Source: Phytophthora quininea (taxonomy: Eukaryota; Oomycota; Peronosporomycetes; Peronosporales; Peronosporaceae). Taken from it: 26,161 nt of DNA. Under the pieces are notes generated by a model. That model had not been told where the DNA came from. It saw nothing but the letters and a program-made list of their open reading frames with translations, and did not search any database. Of this stretch, positions 19,633 through 26,161 are shown one piece after another; the stretch's first letter is position 1, and each line of letters opens with the position of its first letter. The stretch covers positions 1 through 26,161 of the forward strand of contig JAAVTG010000882.1 in the NCBI GenBank assembly GCA_011947345.1, written 5' to 3'. The position numbers were made by a program, and so were the translations under genes.

Positions 19633-21950
19633 ATGAATGCATCAGACCCTCCGGTGGAGGTGAGAGATGCCGTGAAGAACTGGGAACCTATTGGCGGCTA
19701 CACACGAATATCGCCCGGTGGGGAATACTCGTTCATCGATGACTGGGGTGTTCGCGTTGTCTTCACTGACGACAATCAAGAGAAGAAGGCTTTCGTTTGT
19801 CTAGCGGACTCGAACTGTCGGATGGGGGAAGAGGGGAGAAATCTCGTGCTTTTGTCCGGTGGAAAACATCATCTGCTGTGCGGCACCTCAAACGATGGCA
19901 CCACCTCGAGTCACCGAAGACTGCGAAAGAGGTGCAGACAAAGCGCAAGCGCAATGCAGATATTGATCACTTGCGCGAATCAACTTTATACGCACGAAAC
20001 CCGGCCCGCCTCAACCTTCTACTTGAAACACTTCGCATTATCAACAACAATTTGCCGCTTAGGCTGGTGGAGTACGAAGAATCAAGACTAAAAGAGGCCC
20101 TCGTGGCGAAGCAGGAGATGCAGTGTATCCTCACTGCGGAACGAGTCGGCGAGGCCATAATTGAGATCTACGCTTCTACAAGAAAGGAGGTTGCTGCTTT
20201 TTGGCGTCTAATCTGCAGCCGTATCCCAACTTTACTATGGTTGCTGACATGTGGACGTGCAAGACCACAGGGCAAAGATTTCTTGGTCTGCGCGTCTACT
20301 TAGTTGATCTCGACTGGAAATTCAGATCCGTTCTTCTTGGAACGCGAAAATTCGCGCCTGCTTATGGAGATCGAGATGGTGGAATCCAAGCTCCATTTTT
20401 ATGCTGGATAAAACGCACGTTGGAGGACTTTGAATTGACAGTGGACAACTTTTACGGTGCTACAAGTGACAAAGGCCCCGACGTCCACAATTTAATGACG
20501 AACCGATTGCAGTATCAGTGGGAATGGTGTATGGATCATATGTCACATGCAGCTACATGCTCTTCGTGTGGTATGAAACGTGGCAACCCCAGCAAAACCC
20601 CGGTATGAGCTCCTTAATCTCGAAAATGAGCAAGACTATCTTTGAAGTGAAGCATGTTGAGGTTACTGGTGATTTGTTTAAAGAGCTTTGCAAAAGCATG
20701 ACGGATGGAAATGCAACTACTCTTCTCAGCTATTCCGATGCGCGTTTCCTCAGTGTCACGAAAGCGATGCGACGAGTGTTAGACAAGTGGGAAGCCATCA
20801 AAGTTTGGTACAATGAGAGGGCCGTGAAAGCAGCTCGAGAGCGTAAAGCACCCCCAGCCTTTCCACTTGCTGGTGAACATACGACTTTAGTCCAAGTGAT
20901 GTCCATATTACAGCCGCTAGCAGATCTCAAGCGTTCATGTCAAGCCGAAGGGCCAACCCAGGTCGACAACTTGATGAAGTTATACAGCATTCGCCTAGCT
21001 GATCTTGATCTCGAAAAGGCCGTTCGCCATTATCTTTCAACACCGAAGAAGCCTGTCTGGATTCAGCCAAACGAGTTAACACCATTAGCAGCAACAACAC
21101 GTCGGCTATTGCAAGAAGCACTGGACAAGCGCTTTTTATTCGGTACTATGATGAAGCGAAGATGGCCGACACCTCTTATGTGTTTGAAATGCAGCAAAAA
21201 TTGCACCCTGTGTTCAAGAGTCCAAGACATAATCTTAATGCTGTCATACTAAAAGTTTGTCAGCAGCGTGGATACAATGGACTCACAGCTTGCGCTAAAA
21301 GAGAGAAGGTTCATCAGCGCATTCGTGACCAGCTTCGGAATTTGCTTGAGCGAGTAGCCGACCCGCATGACATGTCTGATCCGACGCCAAGTTCGGTACC
21401 GGTTTATTACGACGAGTTGGAGGAGATGTTCGCGCCAAGAAGCACTAGGCCGCAAACGCAGCCAACTAATCACTTTCAGAGACGTCTCGACGAAGAAATG
21501 GACAGGTGGATGAACGATCCCATTGAGCCTGTCCGTTTTTCAAACAACAAACCGGAATCTGTGCTTTCGTTTTGGGAGAGAATTGAGCGTCAAGGGGACT
21601 ACCACCTCCTGCCAAAAGCGGTAAAAGTGCTTTTGCCATTCCAATGTCATCTTGTCAGATCGAGAGATTTTAGTGTCAGCGGAAACATGGTAACTGCTCA
21701 ACGCACCAGTCTCTCTCAGCACAATATTGACATGTGCTCCTTCTTGAATAGGAACCGGGAATTTATTGATCTGCTGCAGTGTGAGCAAATTCCTCGTGGA
21801 CAACACAGTCAGCACACCCCATCATGTTTTTCATTTCCGCTCGATGCTGACCCCGACATTTACGTGGATATGGATGGCATAATGGACGACATGATGGCTA
21901 ACTTTGTTTCGAGTGCCTCACTATATGAAGAGCAAAAGGAAGAGATCTAA
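19633..21950 (+). CDS. hAT transposase with BED-type zinc finger
   Basis: Read through four one-base breaks, the region encodes about 773 residues. The order is a BED-like finger (KAFVCLADSNC followed by SSAVRHLKRWHH), the DDE/RNase H-like part (TMVADMWTC with DMW, ATSDKGPDVHNL and WCMDHMSHAAT), a helical insertion region, and a C-terminal hAT dimerisation domain (ESVLSFWERI ... RTSLSQHNIDMCSFLNRNR). It would catalyse cut-and-paste transposition in the nucleus. The breaks lie at 19863-19866 (A4), 20198-20202 (T5), 20594-20597 (A4) and 21133-21137 (T5); each is fixed by one extra base in the run. The chosen ATG at 19633 opens the frame just before the finger; the frame stays open upstream, so an earlier start is possible. 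Typical RELSERFS-like core near the end is diverged. Confidence 0.8.
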
Positions 21951-22029
21951 GCTATACTAGCTTCAGCTGTCAATTGCGTCGGAGCAGTATCCGCGATACT
22001 TCACTTGTTGTAGCGTACTGCGATTCTAG

Positions 22030-23062
22030 ACGAGCCGCAACTGGTCTGTGCAGACGCAGTCGCTTGATATGACGATGAACTGTGCCGGCATTACGGGCCA
22101 CTCCAAGACGGAATCCGGCAAGTTGCTCGCCTTCGCGCTGCCAACGATCGAAACGAGTTTTGCCAAGCTCAACAAATCTTTAACCTGCTTGTGCGCGTGA
22201 GCAGGTGCAGCAAATTCATGACGAGATGCATCGCGTGGCTGCGCATCTTCGTACCGTCGCCGTCGTGGAAGGTGTATCGTACAGCACTCGGCCATCGTGT
22301 CGCGCTCTGAGAAGTCCCAAGTCTTCTCCATGAACTCGTAAACGCCCTGTGGCATCCGATAGTTCGCTCTTCCGAGCGAGCATTCGTCCTTTGATGATTC
22401 GCGATGGCAGTCACATGATAATGGCAAACAATACGACTTCGACTTGAGCTGCGGCAATGAGTTTTTGCCGTTGAGCAGCATCACAGAATGTGGCATCCAC
22501 CACCACGCGATCGCCTTGATGCAAGTCCTTCACACTCTAGGTCAAAATCACTTCGTACGTGCGCTGCGTCATTTCCGGGGAATACAGTCCTTCTTCATAG
22601 CTACCGGCGCCCTTGGGTTTGGAGTCGCCTTCATCTGCTACAGCAGCTTGGATATCTGCGATTTCCTTGAGGATCACACCTGATCGCAGCCACACCAACG
22701 AATTGTCCGAGTCTGCTAGCATTTTAGCCAAATTGGACTTGCCACTGACCGGCAGACCGCCCACGAGAATCATACATGGACGTTGAGCAGACAGTTCCAG
22801 AGCAACCAACCAGCAGGAATGCGCTCGCTGGTTCTCCATCGCTCAGGTTGCAGCAGATAACGTTGAGTCCATGACACGGAAGCCACTGGCCTTGGCACGC
22901 ACGACCGGTACGCCGCGTAAAACTCACACAACTCGGCGTTTTCCAGCGCGTTTTGCAGTGCTTTCAAACGGTACTTGTGCTGCAAAAACCTAGCAAGGTC
23001 GAGGCGCCCTTTGCGCCAAACATCCATGACCAGGAACGCGAAGTGGATCAAGAAGTCCAGGG
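22030..23062 (-). pseudogene. Decayed APH-like + P-loop kinase (bifunctional phosphotransferase/ATP-binding) remnant
   Basis: Reading the minus strand from right to left, an APH-type segment (HFAFLVMDVWRKGRLDLA, ENAELCEFYAAYRSCV) is followed by a P-loop kinase: VGGLPVSGKSNLA (Walker A), WLRSGVILKEIA where relatives have RSDV, YSPEMTQRTYEV, and HQGDRVVVDATF. This order matches proteins annotated as aminoglycoside-phosphotransferase-like/ATP-binding with an AAA_33 kinase. The substrate of such proteins is unclear and no drug-resistance role should be read from the name. The piece has no N-terminal part, several frame changes and stops that a single homopolymer correction does not remove, and its 5' side abuts an unrelated FYVE remnant. 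I call it a pseudogene. Confidence 0.55.
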
Positions 23063-23072
23063 CGTGATAATG

Positions 23073-23380
23073 CTAGCTACCAGCCAGTTTTCCCGCGGTT
23101 CTTAAATCCGAAGTCATCGATGCAGTGTCGTCGCCTGCATCCATCGATTCATCCAGGTGATACTTGTTGTCATTAATGCTTCCAACATATCTTCTTCATC
23201 GAAAACGCCTGGATTCACACGGTGCATGCATTGCTGACAGCACCGATTGCGACTAAGCTCTTCAACAACAAGCCTTCGCTTCATCCAACTGCAAGCAATT
23301 ACGGCAGACCACGCGGACACATAAGTGGGAGAAGAAGTCGCGGCGGAAGAAGTAAAAGCGCATTGAGCAAAGGAAGCTCA
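23073..23380 (-). pseudogene. FYVE zinc-finger protein, 3' remnant
   Basis: The minus strand holds MRFYFFRRDFFSHLC followed by VRVVCRNC, then, after a frame change, VEELSRNRCCQQCMHRV and an acidic Ser/Asp-rich tail ending in TAG at 23075-23073. The spacing and the RR...HLC...VVCRNC...C-x-x-C pattern match the second half of a FYVE domain, which binds PI3P on endosomes and is very common in oomycetes. The RRHHCR core is altered and the first Cys pair is not recognisable. Two frame changes are needed to read it. It is a decayed fragment. Confidence 0.45.
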
Positions 23381-23521
23381 GTCTTACATTTATGTCAGCA
23401 TGCACACTACAAGAAAACGTGGAGCCCTGGATTTTCAGCGTCTTTGCTTCAGCATTTTTGTCTACCACAGTGGGGCAGCAGCAAGTTTTTTTTTCCCATG
23501 CCCAGCCCAGCAGATAGTGGA

Positions 23522-25337
23522 TTAGGAGCGAACATCGTATCGCTGTGCTGAGGCTTCCGCCCGCTCTGCAACCTGCTGTTGAATCTGAACTGAAAGACCA
23601 CGTAGACCCATTCTCCGGCCGCGATAATTGCCACTCCGCCCCACTGACCCACGGATAGGTCTATGTCGAGCACTCGCCCGGTTCTCTCTTGACGTATTGC
23701 TAATACTCGATATGTCTTCCATCGTAGCACTGGTAGGACATCCATCTTGCTCTTCTTTAATGTGTGCCTTGCACTCGCTTTGAGCGTGAGCCAATGCCTC
23801 CCTCATTCTACGCTGAGCCCTGCGGTCTTCTTCAGACAGATCGTCATCCTCCTCCTCATCTGTATCTGCTTGTTGGCTGGATCTAGCTCTGTTTTCGTGG
23901 ACAATGAGTGGCTCCTGCGGCAATGCATGATTAACAGCGTCGCGAACTGTAGCAATAATCGACTGAATACTGCTTTCGACGGACTGCTTGACTTCAGTTG
24001 CCGCTGATGCATTAACAGCGGATGGTCTTCTTTGGCGCTCGTCAAGAACTCTTCCCAATTCAATCCCCACTAAATCAGCAAACTGTTGACACCCAAACTC
24101 CCCCGAAAGGTAGCCGCACGACTTTGAGATCCACCTGCCTGGCTACTACATCTTTAACAAATGCCGTCAGCTTATTTTCAATTGCATCTGTATTCGAGGG
24201 TTCCTCTTGTGAGCGGAGCCGGCGTAGCTGAGGTTGCTCTCGTAGGATAGACAAAGCATCTGCTTGGCGTTGAACTTGAAGGTTCACATCTGCACGAGCG
24301 GCATTGACAACTTCCTGCATCCGCGATTCAGCTTGACGAACGAGCCAGGTTGTCTCTTGCGTAACAAGTTGCTGAATATCTTCGGTGAATGTTTCGTGTA
24401 ACGGGAGATTGGAATCAAGCTGAAGCTGCATTTCCTGTTGAGTCTGCTTGAACCGAAGGTCAAACGACTGCTCCAGCCGATGCTCCAAATTCGATACAGA
24501 CGTGTCAACAAGTTTGTGCACAAGTTCATCAACGTTCTTGTCAATGAGCCTTTCGTTGTCGTTGCGTGAATCCAGCTTGCTAGCAAGCAGCTCATCAAGA
24601 CGGTGTTCCAACTCGGTTCCAATCCGAGTCTCCATAGCTCTGGCAGATTTATTCACGAGCTGTTCCACATCTTTGGAAGGGTTGGGACCTAGGCGAGACG
24701 TAAGCTGCTCTTCAATTTGCTGCTGCACATGAGCGGTCACCTCCTTAAAACCAGCGTCGAACTTGGTGTGTACACTCTGCTCAAGTTCTTTGGCTCCTTC
24801 GGTATGAGCTTGAAGAGCGGACCGCGGTTCTCGCTGAACTCCCTGAATTGTCTGATCAAGCTTTTCGTTAAATTCTCGCTCAGATTGCGCCCACAAATCT
24901 GCTTGTAGTTCTTGTAGGAGAGTAGTCTGCTGTTGAAGTGTGGATCGAATGGGTGCCAACTCTCCTTGAAACTCTTGGACCATGACCAGCTGCCTGTTGG
25001 CCAGCTCTTTCAACCCGGACTATGCATAGCCCTGGACCGCCACTAGTGCTGCCTGTTGTGCTTGATTGAGTCCCTCCTGTTGGTACTTCAGTATCACATG
25101 TTCACCAGCGAGGGCTTGCGCTTGAGCCAAAAAGCGCTCGGCAAGATTTGCTAAGCGGTCTTCTGCTTCTGGAACAAGCTGGATCGTAGTTGAAGCAGTG
25201 GTCGCCAGGATATTCTCGTCAGGTATCTCAACGATTGCAGTCACGATGTCAGCTGCTTGGCGATCCTGCAGTATAGCTCGCGCAGCGTCTTGTGAAGCAG
25301 CTCGTGCAGCAGCTGCCTGCGATCGGGTCACCACCAT
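23522..25337 (-). CDS. Long coiled-coil protein of unknown function, interrupted by an in-frame TAG
   Basis: From ATG 25337 (MVVTRSQAAAARAAS) the frame runs to TAG at 25022-25020, continues open in the same frame to about 24110, then after a one-base shift in a GG/CC pair (24109-24110) runs to a stop at 23522; about 604 residues in all. The protein is almost wholly helical with Gln/Glu/Leu-rich heptads (for example VQQQIEEQLTSRLG and LEHRLEQSFDLRF), an acidic patch (TDEEEDDDLSEED) and a Gly/Arg-rich tail. No zinc knuckle, protease, reverse transcriptase or other enzyme motif is seen. The MVxTRSQ start and repeat-rich setting suggest a gag-like or transposon-encoded protein, but I do not recognise it. 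The reading frame also stays open upstream to 25490 through two 10-residue repeats. Confidence 0.45.
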
Positions 25338-25338
25338 G

Positions 25339-25398
25339 TTGGTCTTGCTGGACGGCGGATTTGGTCTTTTGGTCGTGCTGGACGGTGGATTTGGTCTC
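25339..25398. repeat. Two tandem 30 bp units
   Basis: Copies at 25339-25368 and 25369-25398 differ at three positions (core GCTGGACGG-GGATTTGGTC). In the frame of the coiled-coil ORF each encodes a 10-residue unit containing RPNPPSS. The unit preserves frame, which hints that this upstream part was once coding. Confidence 0.8.
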
Positions 25399-25549
25399 TG
25401 GTTTCTCAGGATCGTGAAATATTTCATGCGAATAACAGCCAATCCTAAAACGTGTTGTTTTAACCAGTGATCTGGCCCAAATACGAGCACTTTTAGTGAA
25501 GTGGCAAAAGTGTGGCCGGTTTCCCTCTCAAAGCGATCAGTGAGGTTGA

Positions 25550-25586
25550 AACAAAAACCTCGAGAAACATGCTCGTGGGTTTTAAG
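25550..25586 (-). repeat. Right arm of long-range inverted repeat, with local stem
   Basis: This arm is the reverse-complement partner of 19330-19366. It also forms a local inverted repeat: AAAACCTCG at 25554-25562 and CGAGGTTTT at 25592-25600 could pair around a 29-base loop. A GCTCGTG motif lies between them. Confidence 0.5.
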
Positions 25587-26032
25587 TCTCCCGAGGTTTT
25601 GAAGGAAACTGTTTCATCACCGCTTCGTGGCAGGCTTGGATCTACTCAACGTTTCCTACTTCAACCTTCCACAAAGGTCCCTTCGCAGCCTCGACTAGCA
25701 GCTTTGCGCTGCGAGAGAGTGGCAAACAGGAAAGTAGAAGACTTGCGCAGTTGGAGGTAAAACTCAAAGTAAGATTCCCACGGCTTAACCGCGCCTTACT
25801 ACATGTACACGTGCCGAGCACGAGGAGGAAGCTCTCAGCCTAAACCCCTTTGACCACACAAGCCATCCATCCATCTTGTGAGCCTATTCCCAGCTATACT
25901 AGGACACGACCATGGCATGAGTGACCACCGAGAGAGGTAGAGCGACATCTCCAGTCGGCAACTCTCATATCGACTCTGTCGTCGACTTGATCCATATTCT
26001 AACAACCATCACGGCGTCCACGTCCACCTGGC
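25587..26032. other. Gene-free stretch
   Basis: No supported gene, RNA or clear repeat is seen, apart from a short CCAT run near 25863 and an ACGAG motif near 25818. It lies between the coiled-coil element and the partial duplicate. Confidence 0.4.
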
Positions 26033-26161
26033 CGGCAGCAATATTTGTGTGACGCAGGGCGCGGCTGAGACTGCGCTGTTCATGGATTTCAACGGCGCTC
26101 GGCCTGAGCTCCAGGTCACGAGCTTCGAACGGGACCGAGGCTCTGAACATTTCCGATACGG
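26033..26161. pseudogene. Partial duplicate of E2 tail fused to CRN fragment
   Basis: 26033-26106 matches about 14967-15044 (C-terminal tail of the E2-like gene) with a few substitutions and one lost base; 26107-26161 matches 15571-15625 (CRN N-domain remnant) over 55 bp with one mismatch. Order and orientation are kept, but about 526 bp between the two parts are missing. The match continues to the window edge. Confidence 0.85.

Larger units (their letters stand above)
19290..21950 (+). mobile_element. hAT-family DNA transposon (ends not resolved)
   Basis: The span covers the CACGAGC-rich leader and the transposase coding region. The right end is probably within 21951-22030, before the kinase remnant. 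No clear terminal inverted repeat or target duplication was found, so the limits are approximate. Confidence 0.55.

Noticed and set aside
23484..23496. A9 run preceded by GGG on the minus strand, resembling a slippery site
   Set aside because: It lies after the coiled-coil stop, no downstream frame encodes a recognisable product, and homopolymer lengths in this assembly are unreliable.
21953..25902. AGCTATACTAG present at about 21953 and again at about 25892
   Set aside because: An 11-base match without flanking similarity is compatible with chance; I could not tie it to an element end.
1..26161. CRISPR arrays, bacterial operons, rRNA or tRNA genes
   Set aside because: No regular spacer repeats, ribosome-binding sites or recognisable structural RNA were found; the genes contain spliceosomal introns.

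Overview
The window looks like nuclear DNA from an oomycete, most likely a Phytophthora-type plant pathogen (Peronosporales). The evidence is intron-poor genes with short GT-AG introns (about 55-90 bp), gene tails packed a few tens of bases apart, a flagellar dynein-docking gene (zoospores), a fragment of a Crinkler (CRN, LFLAK-type) effector N-domain, a CAP/PR-1-like secreted protein, a FYVE-finger remnant and several start-proximal motifs resembling the oomycete initiator. The species is an inference; no rRNA or tRNA gene is present to fix it.

Layout. 1-13.7 kb is a dense housekeeping block: (1) minus, a secreted-looking PA-domain + TPR-like + GT41 (O-GlcNAc transferase/SPINDLY-type) protein, cut by the left edge; (2) minus, a membrane-anchored ABHD16-like alpha/beta hydrolase; (3) plus, an ODAD3/CCDC151-like outer-dynein-arm docking protein; (4) minus, an HPS5-like (BLOC-2) beta-propeller/solenoid protein carrying an extra C-terminal RING finger. 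14.1-15.1 kb (plus) is a five-exon NEDD8-type E2 (UBC12-like) in which the catalytic cysteine is replaced by methionine. 15.2-15.7 kb holds a broken CRN N-domain; 15.8-18.0 kb (minus) is a six-pass membrane protein of unknown function; 18.7-19.2 kb (minus) is a 5'-truncated CAP protein with a Thr/Glu repeat tail. From 19.3 kb to the right edge the DNA is repeat-rich: a hAT transposase with a CACGAGC-rich leader (19.3-22 kb), decayed kinase and FYVE fragments (22-23.4 kb), a large coiled-coil ORF with an in-frame TAG (23.5-25.3 kb), and at the extreme right a partial second copy of the E2-tail/CRN-fragment segment from 14.97-15.63 kb. An imperfect inverted repeat joins 19.33 and 25.58 kb and may bound a composite element.

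A pattern runs across the whole window: most long genes are interrupted by single-base frameshifts, nearly all at short homopolymers and nearly all repairable by one base. This is what residual homopolymer error in an assembly looks like, and simple gene calling will break these genes into pieces. The E2 and CAP genes are free of it. The kinase and FYVE fragments show additional damage and are probably real pseudogenes.

Functionally the intact genes are unrelated housekeeping genes (glycosylation, lipid hydrolysis, flagella, lysosome-related trafficking, neddylation). I see no operon-like system. The most unusual proteins are the HPS5-RING fusion, the cysteine-less UBC12-like E2, and the PA-TPR-GT41 fusion.
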